From positions 1,116,001-1,180,000 of the forward strand of contig OZ260100.1 in NCBI GenBank assembly GCA_965284565.1: a stretch of DNA of 64,000 nucleotides, written 5' to 3'. Below, piece by piece: positions 10,235-20,001 of the stretch. The notes beneath the pieces are model-generated. The model was not told where the DNA came from and ran no database searches. It saw only the letters and a list, made by a program, of their open reading frames with translations. The position numbers and the translations under genes were made by a program. Positions within the stretch are counted from its first letter, which is position 1, and each line of letters starts with the position of its first letter. Source of the stretch: BRH-c54 sp965284565. Lineage in GTDB: Bacteria; Bacteroidota; Bacteroidia; Flavobacteriales_E; Vicingaceae.

Positions 10235-11590
10235 ATGAAAAAATATATTTCTTATTCAGGGTTAATTTTAATCCTGATTTTTAATTTCCAACCAACTTTA
10301 ATAAATGCTCAAGAACAACCCTTAGAAGAAGAAGTTGATAAAAGCAAACCACAAAAGGAAAGTGATGACATAACTAAAATTCAAAAAACAGATAAACATA
10401 CTGAAATTGTAAAGTACAGAAGAGGTTCCTTACATACAATGATTATTGAAGATAACAATCTTCCTAAAAAAGATTTAATTCTTAACACATTTAAAAATGC
10501 AGAATTTCCTGATAAATACAATAACCATACAATAGGAGCTAAGTCTTTCAATATAACAGATTATCAGGATAAAATAAATGAAGTAAAAGAAGGTAAAAAA
10601 GCGAAAGATAAAGATTTTAGTGCCGCTATAGATCAATATTTTAAAGATACTAAATTAGCTAACAAAATGATTGCCAAATGGTTTAACAGAAGTGAAGAAG
10701 GTGCTTTTGATATGTCTTTAATTCAAGAAAGAGGAGCTTATGATGCTTCCGCTCAGGCAGCTGATATGGCTTTGAGTACAGAAAGAGGGTTAGATATGTT
10801 AAAGGACGCAGGGATTGAATTAATTAGCAATACATTTGTGGTTGTAAATTATTCAAAATTTGTAAGTAATGAAGAAACAGCAAAAATTACTTACGATATA
10901 GCTAAAGAAGCTGCCGGAAAACTCCCTGGAGCTTTACAGGAGACAGCTCTTGAAATAGCAGAAAAAGCTTATGAAAAAGCTAGACAAGGATATTCCATAT
11001 GGACAACAGCTTACCTTTATCAAATGCAATGGAATGACTCTATAGAAGCTACTTTTTATATGGATATGTGGATGGACTCTACATCTATAGACTCAACTAA
11101 AAAGACTGTGTTTGATAGTTCAAGTCTATTTCAATTAAAACTATTGGGGTATGAAAAAACAAGAGCTTTAATATCAGGCTTGGGTTCAAATGCCGAAAGT
11201 GAAGAAATGATTATTGAAAATGCCACTTTAAAATCTATCAACTCTGTTTATAATAAACTCCAAAGAAAATTTGAACCTTTTAGAACAAAAACGCCATTAG
11301 TTAGTATTGAACCTTTGGGAGCTAAAATTGGCTTGAAAGAAGGTTTAGAAGGAGGAGATAAATATGAAGTTTTAGAACAAGTATTTGATGCAGAGGGGAG
11401 AGTTACTTACAAAAGAAAAGGAGTTATAAAAGTGGATAAAAAAAATATTTGGAATAATAAATATAATATAGGCGAAGAGCCATTAGATGAAGAAGGAAAC
11501 CCAATAGAAATTGAAAATGATATTGAATTTACTTACTTTAAAGGAGGTAAAGGGTATTATCCTGGTATGTTAATAAGACAAATCAATTAA
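10235..11590 (+). CDS. Exported protein of unknown function
   Basis: The 451-aa protein starts with a signal peptide ending INAQ and has an acidic, lysine-rich N-terminal segment (about 26-65). The middle (about 130-260) is predicted mostly helical and alanine-rich; the C-terminal third ends in a beta-rich stretch with KYEVLEQVFDAEGRVTYKRKGVIKV, reminiscent of a small barrel domain. No catalytic motif is visible. It lies 26 bp before the next cluster member. Location is probably periplasm or outer membrane. Function unknown. Confidence 0.75.
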   Translation: MKKYISYSGLILILIFNFQPTLINAQEQPLEEEVDKSKPQKESDDITKIQKTDKHTEIVKYRRGSLHTMIIEDNNLPKKDLILNTFKNAEFPDKYNNHTIGAKSFNITDYQDKINEVKEGKKAKDKDFSAAIDQYFKDTKLANKMIAKWFNRSEEGAFDMSLIQERGAYDASAQAADMALSTERGLDMLKDAGIELISNTFVVVNYSKFVSNEETAKITYDIAKEAAGKLPGALQETALEIAEKAYEKARQGYSIWTTAYLYQMQWNDSIEATFYMDMWMDSTSIDSTKKTVFDSSSLFQLKLLGYEKTRALISGLGSNAESEEMIIENATLKSINSVYNKLQRKFEPFRTKTPLVSIEPLGAKIGLKEGLEGGDKYEVLEQVFDAEGRVTYKRKGVIKVDKKNIWNNKYNIGEEPLDEEGNPIEIENDIEFTYFKGGKGYYPGMLIRQIN

Positions 11591-11616
11591 TAATTATAAA
11601 TTAAACTAGTTAAACT

Positions 11617-12138
11617 ATGAAAAACATAATAAAAAAAGCAAGTTTATTAACTTCAATAATGTTATTGTTTGCATTTACTTCAAATGCTCAAATAAACAAA
11701 AAGAAAAAAGCAAACAAAGATACTGAAAACTGGAGATACGAAATTGAATGTGTTGGTATTGGAAAACCTGGAACTAAAGTAATAAAAGTTTGGTCTTACT
11801 CTAAAAAAGCAACTATTGCTATTAATCAAGCAAAGAAAAATGCAGTTCACGGAATTATTTTTCAAGGATATGCAGGTGGAGCTCAAGGTTGTACTAACCA
11901 AAGACCACTAACTAATGATCCAGCGTTAGAACAACAAAAAGAAGAATTTTTTGAAGACTTCTTTAAAGACAATGGTAAATATATGAAGTTTGTTTCTACC
12001 TCTGGAGATGGAACACCAACAACTATGAAAGTTGGTAAAGAATACAAAATTGGTGTAGTTGTAACTGTGATGGTTGACCTTTTAAGAAAAGATTTAGAAG
12101 CAGCTGGAATAATCAAAGGATTATCTTCAGGGTTCTAA
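11617..12138 (+). CDS. Exported protein, paralogue of the next gene
   Basis: A 173-aa exported protein with signal peptide ending SNAQ. Residues about 40-85 (YEIECVGIG..VIKVWSYSKKATIAINQAKKNAV) match the following gene product (YETECMGVE..TVKAWGMGRNREDAVEQAKKNGV), as does the later EEFFEDFF..YMKF segment. The two are tandem paralogues. The repeated K-x-W-x-x-x-x-x-x-x-A-x-x-Q-A-K-K pattern is reminiscent of LPP20/FlgO-like envelope folds; that comparison is an inference. Confidence 0.75.
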   Translation: MKNIIKKASLLTSIMLLFAFTSNAQINKKKKANKDTENWRYEIECVGIGKPGTKVIKVWSYSKKATIAINQAKKNAVHGIIFQGYAGGAQGCTNQRPLTNDPALEQQKEEFFEDFFKDNGKYMKFVSTSGDGTPTTMKVGKEYKIGVVVTVMVDLLRKDLEAAGIIKGLSSGF

Positions 12139-12169
12139 TTAAACATTAAATAATTTAATTAATAAAAAC

Positions 12170-12676
12170 ATGAAAAAATTAAAACTTATATTAGGAAGTG
12201 TACTAAGCATTGTTGCTTTTACATTTATTATGGACTCTTGTGGAGACCCACAAAGAAGTATGTCTGGAAATTATGAATACGAAACAGAGTGCATGGGAGT
12301 TGAAATGGATGGTTCTCAAACAGTAAAAGCTTGGGGTATGGGTAGAAACAGAGAAGATGCTGTTGAACAAGCGAAGAAAAACGGTGTTAGAGATGTACTA
12401 TTTAAAGGCATTACTAATGGCAGACAAGACTGTAATCCTAAACCTGTAATTTTTGAAGTAAATGCTCAAGAAAAGTATGAAGACTATTTTAATGCCTTCT
12501 TTGCCGATCAAGGAGCATACTTAGAGTTTATTACAGGAGAAGACGGTTCTGATATGCATTTTTCTGTAGTTCAGGGCAGAAAAAAATATGCAGACCAAGT
12601 AACCTATGGTGTTATCATTAGAGTTCAAAGAGCTAAGCTAAAAGATAGAATGATAGCTGATAAAATAATTAAATAA
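12170..12676 (+). CDS. Putative lipoprotein, paralogue of the preceding gene
   Basis: A 168-aa protein whose N-terminus (IVAFTFIMDSCGD) looks like a lipoprotein signal with cysteine near residue 24, in contrast to its soluble paralogue directly upstream. The shared core includes YETECMGVE, AVEQAKKNGV, DYFNAFFADQGAYLEFI and a C-terminal YGVIIRVQRAKLKDRM. Thirty-one bases separate it from each neighbour. An exported pair with one lipid-anchored member suggests a shared envelope complex, but this is inference. Confidence 0.75.
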   Translation: MKKLKLILGSVLSIVAFTFIMDSCGDPQRSMSGNYEYETECMGVEMDGSQTVKAWGMGRNREDAVEQAKKNGVRDVLFKGITNGRQDCNPKPVIFEVNAQEKYEDYFNAFFADQGAYLEFITGEDGSDMHFSVVQGRKKYADQVTYGVIIRVQRAKLKDRMIADKIIK

Positions 12677-12707
12677 TCTATAACCCTTAAAAACAAGATA
12701 TAACATT

Positions 12708-13652
12708 ATGAAAAAAATATTATTAATATGTAGTATCGTATTAGCTACAATTTCAACTACATTAGGACAAGCAAAAAAACCAACCATTATGGTAGTACCA
12801 AGTGATAACTGGTGTATTAAAAATGGTTATTTCATGGAGTTTGATAATCAAGGAACAAAAATTAAAATCCCTGATTATAAAAAAGCATTACAAGAAGATA
12901 GCGATGTACTTTTGGTAATTAGTGCTATCAATAACATGATGAACGAAAGAGGTTTTCCTTTGAAAAACTTAGAATCTGTACTAAAAACATTAGAATCAAA
13001 CGCTGCTGAAGATAATATGATGACTTCAAAAGACTCTGGAAGCGATATTGAGGAAACACCAATGGATAAACTTAAACAAATTGCTAAAGCAGACATTATT
13101 ATGCAAATAACTTGGACAGTAAATACTACTGGTCCTAAAAAATCAGTGACATTTATTCTACAAGGGCTAGATGCTTATACTGATAAACAAATTGCAGGAG
13201 CTCAAGGAACAGGAGCCCCATCATTTACAGCAGAAACTCCAGTATTATTACAAGAAGCCGTAACTGCTCATATTGATAATTTTAACGCTTCTCTTCAGGC
13301 TCATTTTGAAGATATGTTTGAAAATGGAAGAGAAGTTATTGTTAAAATCCAAAAATGGAGTGATTCAGAATTTGACTTAGAATCTGAGGTTAATGGAGAC
13401 GAGTTATCTTATGTTATTGAGGATTGGATTGCTGCTAATACTGTTAAAAACCGTTTTAGCGTGCTTGATGTAACTGAAAACATGATGACTTTTGAACAAG
13501 TTAGAATGCCGTTATACAACGATAAAGGAAGAGCTTTAGACACAAGAGGTTTTGCTAGAGAATTAAGCAAGTATTTAGCTGGCCTTGGTGTTCCAAACAA
13601 AGTAGTTGTTAAAGGTTTAGGTAGAGCAACCATTATACTAGGAGGAAAATAA
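12708..13652 (+). CDS. Exported DUF6175-like protein
   Basis: A 314-aa protein with a signal peptide ending TTLGQ. The mature start KKPTIMVVPSDNWCIKNGY and the later LKQIAKADIIMQITW resemble Bacteroidota proteins grouped as DUF6175, whose role is not known; I recall the family by sequence look and cannot check it. The pattern of a short conserved opening strand, a helix with repeated leucines, and a central beta-sheet is similar to CsgG/TolB-N-like periplasmic folds, which is speculative. It is part of the envelope operon (31 bp upstream, 23 bp downstream gaps). Confidence 0.75.
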   Translation: MKKILLICSIVLATISTTLGQAKKPTIMVVPSDNWCIKNGYFMEFDNQGTKIKIPDYKKALQEDSDVLLVISAINNMMNERGFPLKNLESVLKTLESNAAEDNMMTSKDSGSDIEETPMDKLKQIAKADIIMQITWTVNTTGPKKSVTFILQGLDAYTDKQIAGAQGTGAPSFTAETPVLLQEAVTAHIDNFNASLQAHFEDMFENGREVIVKIQKWSDSEFDLESEVNGDELSYVIEDWIAANTVKNRFSVLDVTENMMTFEQVRMPLYNDKGRALDTRGFARELSKYLAGLGVPNKVVVKGLGRATIILGGK

Positions 13653-13675
13653 TAACATTATAAAACCAATTTACT

Positions 13676-14638
13676 ATGAAAAAATTAAAATTAAACCTTT
13701 TATTGGTGTCAATAACCATGTTATTCATCAGTAACAACACTTTTGCTCAATCAAAAGCATCAGATTCGGAAATGAGCAGACTAATGCTTACCGCTTGGGT
13801 TCCTGAACAAATTGAAGGAATGCCAAGTAGTGCAAAAAATATGCTTACCAATAAACTAAAGGAGGTAATTACCAAAAATGGGATTTCTGCCAGCCCTTTT
13901 AATTCTAGGTTTGTTATTTCTGCCAACATCACTGTTGCTTCAAAAGATATACTTCCAGGGCCTCCAACTATGCATGCTTACACGTTAGATGTTACACTTT
14001 ATATTGGTGATGGTTTTGAAGGAACTGCTTTTGCTAGTAAAACCATTACAGTTAAAGGAGTGGGTGTAAATGAAAACAAAGCATATATGGCAGGAATTAA
14101 AATGATTAAACCTGCTCATCCAGAAGTACAAGCATTTATTAAAGAAGGTAAAGCTAAAATAATTGATTATTACAACAACAACTGTGATTTAATCATTAAA
14201 AAAGCTAAAAACTTAGAAGCTCAAAATCAATTTGAAGAAGCTATTTTCTTATTGAGTAGCGTTCCAGATGCTTGTGATGAATGCTTTGAAAAAAGTATGA
14301 AAGCTGTTGAACCAATTTATTTAAAGAAAATTGAAAGAGATTGTAAATTGAAATTACAAGAAGCTCAAACTATTTGGAATGCAGCTCAAGATATTGAAGC
14401 AGCAGAAAAAGCAGGAGCAATTTTAGCTACTATCGAACCTCAAACAGCATGTTTTAGTCAAGTAAAAGCGTTAATGAGTAAAATTGAAGCTAGAGTTAAA
14501 GAACTTGACGCAAGAGAGTGGAAATATATCCTAAAAGACCAAGAACAAAAAAGTGAAATGATTCAAGCAGTTAGAGATATAGGAGTAGCTTATGGAAATG
14601 GTCAGCCAGATACCGTTATCTACAGATCTCTTTGGTAA
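13676..14638 (+). CDS. Exported protein of unknown function with helical C-terminal half
   Basis: The 320-aa protein has a signal peptide ending NTFAQ. Residues 25-170 are a mixed beta region (LTAWVPEQIEGMPSSAKNMLTNKL..ANITVASKDILPGPPTMHAYTLDVTLYIGDG) that may adopt a fold like LPP20/CsgG N-domains. Residues 170-290 form a helical region with four cysteines (CDLI, CDECFEK, CKLK, CFSQ) and TPR-like character (AQNQFEEAIFLLSSVP). It is followed 28 bp later by a small beta-barrel gene. Function unknown. Confidence 0.75.
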   Translation: MKKLKLNLLLVSITMLFISNNTFAQSKASDSEMSRLMLTAWVPEQIEGMPSSAKNMLTNKLKEVITKNGISASPFNSRFVISANITVASKDILPGPPTMHAYTLDVTLYIGDGFEGTAFASKTITVKGVGVNENKAYMAGIKMIKPAHPEVQAFIKEGKAKIIDYYNNNCDLIIKKAKNLEAQNQFEEAIFLLSSVPDACDECFEKSMKAVEPIYLKKIERDCKLKLQEAQTIWNAAQDIEAAEKAGAILATIEPQTACFSQVKALMSKIEARVKELDAREWKYILKDQEQKSEMIQAVRDIGVAYGNGQPDTVIYRSLW

Positions 14639-14666
14639 TTTAAATAATTAACTAAACTATATACAG

Positions 14667-15311
14667 ATGAAAAAATTAATATTAGCAGCTTTACTGTTCT
14701 CAGGATTAGGACTTAAAGCACAGCATGACATAAGCACTGATGTTTTAGGTTTTGCTTTTTCTAGATATGGAATTGGCTACGATTACCTAATGAATAATAG
14801 CAACTCCATAGGAGTGAACATTAATTTCGCATCAGATAATATGTTTGCAGATGGTAAATCACTTTATGGAGATGTAGAAAAATATTCTGAAATGAATATT
14901 ATACCCGAGTATAAATTTTATGCAACTCCTAACAAAGGAAATGATGGAATCTATATTGGTGTTTACGGAAAATATAGAAGCTCCAATGCAAAAGATAATG
15001 CCTATGCTGTGCAAGATCCAAATGATGCTAATAATATAGTTATTGGTAAAACAGATGTTTCTACTTCAGCATTTGGGTTAGGTGCGTTAGCAGGCTACAA
15101 ATGGCAATCTAAAGGAGCTCTGTTTTTGGAAGCTACCTTTGGTATCGGGAAGTTTATAGTTAACAATGTTAAATATAGTGATTCATTTGCTGAAGACTTG
15201 TCTGACGAACAATTTAATGAAAGTGATTATACTCCATACATCGGAAATGAAATCCCTGTGGATTTAAGACTAGGATTAAAAATAGGTATAAGAATAGGCG
15301 GTAGTAAATAA
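14667..15311 (+). CDS. Small outer-membrane beta-barrel protein
   Basis: The 214-aa protein has a signal peptide (to about residue 18, LKAQ) and alternating hydrophobic strands with aromatic girdles throughout, ending in GLKIGIRIGGSK, as in small 8- to 10-strand barrels of Bacteroidota. It is the last gene of the envelope cluster, before the terminator at 15336, and could be its outer-membrane component. Confidence 0.75.
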   Translation: MKKLILAALLFSGLGLKAQHDISTDVLGFAFSRYGIGYDYLMNNSNSIGVNINFASDNMFADGKSLYGDVEKYSEMNIIPEYKFYATPNKGNDGIYIGVYGKYRSSNAKDNAYAVQDPNDANNIVIGKTDVSTSAFGLGALAGYKWQSKGALFLEATFGIGKFIVNNVKYSDSFAEDLSDEQFNESDYTPYIGNEIPVDLRLGLKIGIRIGGSK

Positions 15312-15335
15312 ATTTTTACTTCCATCAACAAACTG

Positions 15336-15366
15336 AAAAGCAAGTGTTTTTAGCACTTGCTTTTTT
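15336..15366 (+). terminator. Rho-independent terminator of the envelope cluster
   Basis: GCAAGTG (15340-15346) pairs with CACTTGC (15354-15360), extended by A/T pairs and followed by a run of T. It closes the run of seven genes. Confidence 0.85.
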
Positions 15367-15400
15367 GGTTTCTAAAAAAAGCATTAATTTTACTTTGATT

Positions 15401-16690
15401 ATGATGAAAAGAATAAGCATATTATTGTTGACTTTCTTGATTTTTTTGAATTCATGCGAAAAAATTACAGACGAAGAAGTGCCAAGAATTTCTATTTCTT
15501 CCCCTTATAATAATCAGCAAATAAATGGTAATGATACTATTTTTATAACTGGATCAGTTAGTGATAACAATACCATTAAAAGTATTTCTATTTCATTAAG
15601 AAACAGTAACGACATACCTGTTTTACCTACTATTTCTCATTCTCCAAACGATAAGTCTTTTTCATTTAACGATCCTTATTTTTTCGATGATTTATACATG
15701 CCTTCTGGACAATATTATTTTAGTATCAAAGCAAGTGATGGAATCAATACCGCAACTAAATACATTAATATTTCTTATGGTGAAATCCCAAAAACGAGAA
15801 CAGGTGTCTTTTTTTATGACAACTCAGGAAATACAACCTCTATTTATCAGTTAAATGGGAGTAGTGCCAATTTATTCAAAACTGTACCCACAGATTTTTT
15901 AGGTGGAGCTGCCAATTCTTATGGTCAACAATTAATAGCTGTTGGGGAGTATAACGCAAAAATTTTGGCTTATGATGTCGCTACAGGGAGCCAATCTTGG
16001 GGATTAGATTTTCCAAACTCATCGGTTCCTTATTATACCAATGTGTTTTTTCACGATAAAGAATTGTACGTAGGTATAAGAAACGGTGAAATCAGAGCCT
16101 ACAACTCTAATGGAAGTCCTACTTATTTTTCAAATGTTCAAACAAGTTATTATCCCGAAAATGGTTTAGTACATGATAATGTTTTCATTTCTGAAGAAAA
16201 AGCCATAGGAAACAATACCAGATATATTACAACCTATTGGACCAACTCAGGAACAATGGTTCATCAGTTACAACTAACAGAGGATATAGTTGGCTTATAT
16301 GCTTACGCTCCAAATAATGCTCTATTTTTTGCTAATGATAATACTACTAATGATGGTAAAATATTTGTTTATGATGCTTCAAACAACACAAAAACAACTT
16401 TGTTCAACTTATCTCCAGGAACAATTACTACGTGTGAAGAATTAGGTGGTGGTGTTTTTATGATTGCTCAAAACGGAAATTTAGTATTAGTTTATGCTCA
16501 CTCTCACTCTACTTTGCCTTATTTAAACGGGATTAATGCTACTAAAATAAAATATGATGCTTTTTCTAACGAACTTTATATAGTTGAAGGAAACACCATT
16601 ACAGCCTATGACTTTTCAACTAAAAACGTATTATTTACCTATACACATACTTCACCAGTATTAGATTTGGTTTTCTTGTTTAACAAATAA
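15401..16690 (+). CDS. Lipoprotein with Ig-like N-domain and propeller-like C-domain
   Basis: A 429-aa lipoprotein (start MMKRISILLLTFLIFLNSCEK; cysteine in NSC). Residues about 28-125 resemble an Ig-like or DUF4625-type beta-sandwich (SISSPYNNQQINGNDTIFITGSVSDN), and residues about 130-429 contain repeated blades such as ILAYDVATGSQSW and IFVYDASNNTKTTLF, suggesting a PQQ/WD-like propeller. I start at 15401 because the upstream part of the frame overlaps the terminator. It precedes a sensor kinase and could be a surface-binding protein; the ligand is unknown. Confidence 0.8.
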   Translation: MMKRISILLLTFLIFLNSCEKITDEEVPRISISSPYNNQQINGNDTIFITGSVSDNNTIKSISISLRNSNDIPVLPTISHSPNDKSFSFNDPYFFDDLYMPSGQYYFSIKASDGINTATKYINISYGEIPKTRTGVFFYDNSGNTTSIYQLNGSSANLFKTVPTDFLGGAANSYGQQLIAVGEYNAKILAYDVATGSQSWGLDFPNSSVPYYTNVFFHDKELYVGIRNGEIRAYNSNGSPTYFSNVQTSYYPENGLVHDNVFISEEKAIGNNTRYITTYWTNSGTMVHQLQLTEDIVGLYAYAPNNALFFANDNTTNDGKIFVYDASNNTKTTLFNLSPGTITTCEELGGGVFMIAQNGNLVLVYAHSHSTLPYLNGINATKIKYDAFSNELYIVEGNTITAYDFSTKNVLFTYTHTSPVLDLVFLFNK

Positions 16691-16799
16691 CCTTTTATAT
16701 ACTAAACCCTACCGTTTGTATATTAAAAACGACCAAAACCATATTAGTTGTTGATTATAAAACAAAAAATCACTACTTTTCATCAAAAATTTAGGAGGT

Positions 16800-18968
16800 T
16801 TGTTAAGATTAATAATCATCATACAATTCGTTATTTTTAGTGAAATATTATTCGCTCAAAATCCTTCTTTTACTAATTACAAGTCGGCTGCTTCTCCTTA
16901 CTTACAATTTAATGATATTGTTGAACATAAAAATAAAATGCTCTTTATTAGCAGCGAAGGTGTTTTTGAGATAAAAAACAACAACTTAACTAAAATTATT
17001 ACTGAAGAAAACCTTTCTAAATTTATAAAAACCCCTAAAAACCTTTATGTATGGAGTATTTATGGAGAAATTTTTGAAATAAAAAACAATCAACTCGTTC
17101 CTTTTCCTTTTAATAAATTGGTTCAAAAACGAGTAGAGAACAAAATCATTAACTCTGTAATTTTTGCCGATTCTGCTTTTTATATAAGTACTATAGTTGG
17201 TAGTGCTTTAATTCAAATTGATTTAAAAACAGAAACCATTTCCAACCTCAAACTAAATCCTTACCCCTATTTTGTATTAACATTTAGCGGCAAATTAATT
17301 TCTGGAAACAACCAAAACACTTCTAAAAATGAACTTTTTGTTAATACAAACTCTAATAGCTTTACTATTCCATTAGCAGAAGCGGCAGGAAACTCCAGAA
17401 CAAACATAGTTCAGCTAAAAGATAAAACATATTTGTTTTCTAAGCAACACGAAGTAATAAGATTTAACAATGCTACTTTCTTGAATAGAATTTTTGTGGA
17501 AAAAAATGTGGAGTTTATTTTTCAAGATTCACAAGGGAAAATTTGGTTTGCACTAAATAGTGGTGGCATCATTTCTTATGCCGATGGAAGTTTAAAAGAA
17601 GCTAATATTACCCGATACTTAGGAAATCAAACCGTTATTTCTGTAGCTGAAGACGCTAAAGGCAACTTATGGTTTGGTACTTCCGGAAATGGCGTTTTTA
17701 AACTAGAAAATGAGTTAGAGCATATTGATGCTAATTCAACTATAACCTACAGTTCTCCGGCTATCTTTTCATCTACAGAAATTGAAAATGAAAAAGTACA
17801 AAGCAAGTTTATTTTAAAAAACTTACCTATTGATCAACAAACAGAAAAGCCAATCAACTCTAAAACCATTAGAACAGATAGAATTAGACAAGATTCTTTG
17901 CCTCCATCGGTTTTTATAAACAGTGTAAAAATTAGCGGTAAAGACACCACCACATTAAGTCATTATGAATTGAGTCATGAAAACAATGCTATTGAATTTA
18001 ATATTAGCGGAATAAGTAATAGTCCATCTGGCATTCAATATAAGTACATGTTAGAAGGATTTGATAAAGAATGGATTTATACCGTAAATACCTCTATCTA
18101 TTATACCTCGTTAGCTCCCGGCAGCTATACTTTTAAAGTTTTTGCCATGAACGATTCAGGAATTTGGAGTGCCGTACCTTCAGTTATTTCTTTTACCATT
18201 CAACCTCCATTTTACATGTCAGCATGGTTTTTATTAACGCTTATTTTTGGTCTAATTATTATAGGGTTCTTAATTTACTTTTTAATCCAAAAGCAAAACC
18301 AACTAAAAAACAAACAAATTGAAGAGCAAAAACAAAGAGCATTAGCATCAGAATTACAAGCTCTTCGTTCGCAAATGAATCCACATTTTATTTTTAACAC
18401 CCTTAATTCTATCCAAAATTTTATTTCTAAAAATGAAAGTAAAGATGCCTCCATTTACTTGAGTAAATTTGCTAAACTAATGCGAGCCACCCTAGCCAAT
18501 ACTAAACGTCAGCGAATCTCTTTAAAAGATGAAATAGAAACACTTACCTTATATTTAGAACTGGAACAACTGCGATTAAACAACAAATTTTCGTATGAAA
18601 TTTTAGTAGATGAAACCATAGATACGCAATATGAACAAATACCATCAATGCTTATTCAGCCTTATGTTGAAAATGCCATTTGGCATGGAATATCGCATAA
18701 AGATGGAGAAGGAATAATAAGAATACAGTTTTTACCTGAAAATGAACATTTGCTTAAATGTGTTATAGAAGACAACGGAATTGGGCGTGAAAATGCTATT
18801 AAACTAAAACAAAACACTACTTCTCCTTCTTTTGGGATGAATATTACTAAAGAACGAGTAGAACTCTTAAACTCGCTTAATGGCAATCAGCTTTCGGTAA
18901 AAATAAACGACCTTAAAATAAACAACCAACCAGCCGGAACGAGAGTTGAATTATATGTGCCAATTTAA
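16800..18968 (+). CDS. LytS-type sensor histidine kinase with propeller and Y_Y_Y domain
   Basis: The 722-aa kinase has a signal peptide ending LFAQ (residue 20), a periplasmic part with beta-propeller-type repeats (GKIWFALNSGGIISY, GNLWFGTSGNGVFKL), a Y_Y_Y domain (about 395-470), one membrane helix (474-496), a short coiled coil, and a LytS-type kinase domain with H529 in LRSQMNPHFIFNTLNSIQNF and ATP box EDNGIGREN. No ATG precedes the signal peptide; the start appears to be TTG at 16800. It forms a two-component pair with the LytTR regulator 10 bp downstream. Confidence 0.9.
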   Translation: MLRLIIIIQFVIFSEILFAQNPSFTNYKSAASPYLQFNDIVEHKNKMLFISSEGVFEIKNNNLTKIITEENLSKFIKTPKNLYVWSIYGEIFEIKNNQLVPFPFNKLVQKRVENKIINSVIFADSAFYISTIVGSALIQIDLKTETISNLKLNPYPYFVLTFSGKLISGNNQNTSKNELFVNTNSNSFTIPLAEAAGNSRTNIVQLKDKTYLFSKQHEVIRFNNATFLNRIFVEKNVEFIFQDSQGKIWFALNSGGIISYADGSLKEANITRYLGNQTVISVAEDAKGNLWFGTSGNGVFKLENELEHIDANSTITYSSPAIFSSTEIENEKVQSKFILKNLPIDQQTEKPINSKTIRTDRIRQDSLPPSVFINSVKISGKDTTTLSHYELSHENNAIEFNISGISNSPSGIQYKYMLEGFDKEWIYTVNTSIYYTSLAPGSYTFKVFAMNDSGIWSAVPSVISFTIQPPFYMSAWFLLTLIFGLIIIGFLIYFLIQKQNQLKNKQIEEQKQRALASELQALRSQMNPHFIFNTLNSIQNFISKNESKDASIYLSKFAKLMRATLANTKRQRISLKDEIETLTLYLELEQLRLNNKFSYEILVDETIDTQYEQIPSMLIQPYVENAIWHGISHKDGEGIIRIQFLPENEHLLKCVIEDNGIGRENAIKLKQNTTSPSFGMNITKERVELLNSLNGNQLSVKINDLKINNQPAGTRVELYVPI

Positions 18969-18978
18969 ATAATTTATT

Positions 18979-19731
18979 ATGTATAAAGCAATTATAGTAG
19001 ATGACGAAAAAGGTGGTAGAGAGCATTTAGCTACTATCTTAAAAGAGTTCTTTGATATAGAAATTAAAGCTCAGGCAGCTAATGCAAAAGAAGCTATTTC
19101 GGCTATTGAAGAACATCAACCCGATTTGTTGTTTTTAGACATTGAAATGCCTGGAGAAAATGGTTTTGATTTATTGGAAAAGTTAGAAAATATCAATTTT
19201 GATGTGATTTTTACCACTGCTTATGATCATTATGCTATAAAAGCCATTAAATATAGTGCATTAGATTACTTGTTAAAACCTATTGATGCTGATGAGTTAG
19301 AAGCTGCCATAAACAGATTTAAATCAAAAATTAGGAACCAAGAGTTAACCAATAATAAACTAAAAACACTGCTAAATAATTTGTCATCAGGTAATAGCGG
19401 ACAAGAACAAAAAATTGTTATCCATGATGGTGAAGGATTAAATTTTATAAAAATTAAAGATATTATTAGGTTTCATTCTGAAGGAAGTTATACAGATGTG
19501 CATGTGGTTGGTCAAGACAAACACTTTGTTACTTCAAAGCAAATTGGTGAGTACGAAGAAATGTTAGTTAATGAGAAATTTTATAGAATTCACCGATCAT
19601 ATTACATTAACCTACTTCATGTAAAAAAATATGTTAGAGGGGATGGTGGTTATGTTGTGATGAGTGATGGCTCTAAACTTGAAGTTTCTCGAAGAAAAAA
19701 AGCAGAATTTATTCAATTACTTTCCCAATAA
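18979..19731 (+). CDS. LytTR-family response regulator
   Basis: A 250-aa regulator with an N-terminal receiver domain (phosphoacceptor D54 in LLFLDIEMPG, K at LLKPID) and a C-terminal LytTR DNA-binding domain (about 145-250; FHSEGSYTDVHV, FYRIHRSYYINLLHVKKYV). It is the partner of the LytS-type kinase just upstream. Its stop is five bases before the target duplication of the MITE-like element. Confidence 0.92.
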   Translation: MYKAIIVDDEKGGREHLATILKEFFDIEIKAQAANAKEAISAIEEHQPDLLFLDIEMPGENGFDLLEKLENINFDVIFTTAYDHYAIKAIKYSALDYLLKPIDADELEAAINRFKSKIRNQELTNNKLKTLLNNLSSGNSGQEQKIVIHDGEGLNFIKIKDIIRFHSEGSYTDVHVVGQDKHFVTSKQIGEYEEMLVNEKFYRIHRSYYINLLHVKKYVRGDGGYVVMSDGSKLEVSRRKKAEFIQLLSQ

Positions 19732-19737
19732 CACTTA

Positions 19738-20001
19738 ACCTGAGTTCGAATATTATTTTAAAATTCAGATTTTTATAAAAGTTGATATACAAGGCATATT
19801 TTCAAAGCTTTAGCGAGCTAAAGCGAGAGGATATAACGCAGTAGATTGACTTTTAGGGAAAAACGTTATTGTTAATCCTCTTCTAAACAGCAATTTTCTG
19901 CCTAAAAATGCTTTATAATAGCTCACTATTATTTCATCATTTTTAGTTGAAACTCACTATTTACAAGTGGTCTGAATTCAAAAGAATATTCGAACTCAGG
20001 T
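19738..20001 (+). mobile_element. 264-bp MITE-like element with about 31-bp terminal inverted repeats and TA duplication
   Basis: The ends form imperfect inverted repeats: the left starts ACCTGAGTTCGAATATT and the right ends with its complement, and similarity continues to TTCAGA about 30 bases in, with only a few differences. A TA dinucleotide flanks each end (19736-19737 and 20002-20003). There is no coding frame inside. A non-coding, short element with TA duplication suggests mobilisation by an IS630/Tc1-mariner-type transposase encoded elsewhere. The right repeat supplies the stop codon of the EamA gene. Confidence 0.75.
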
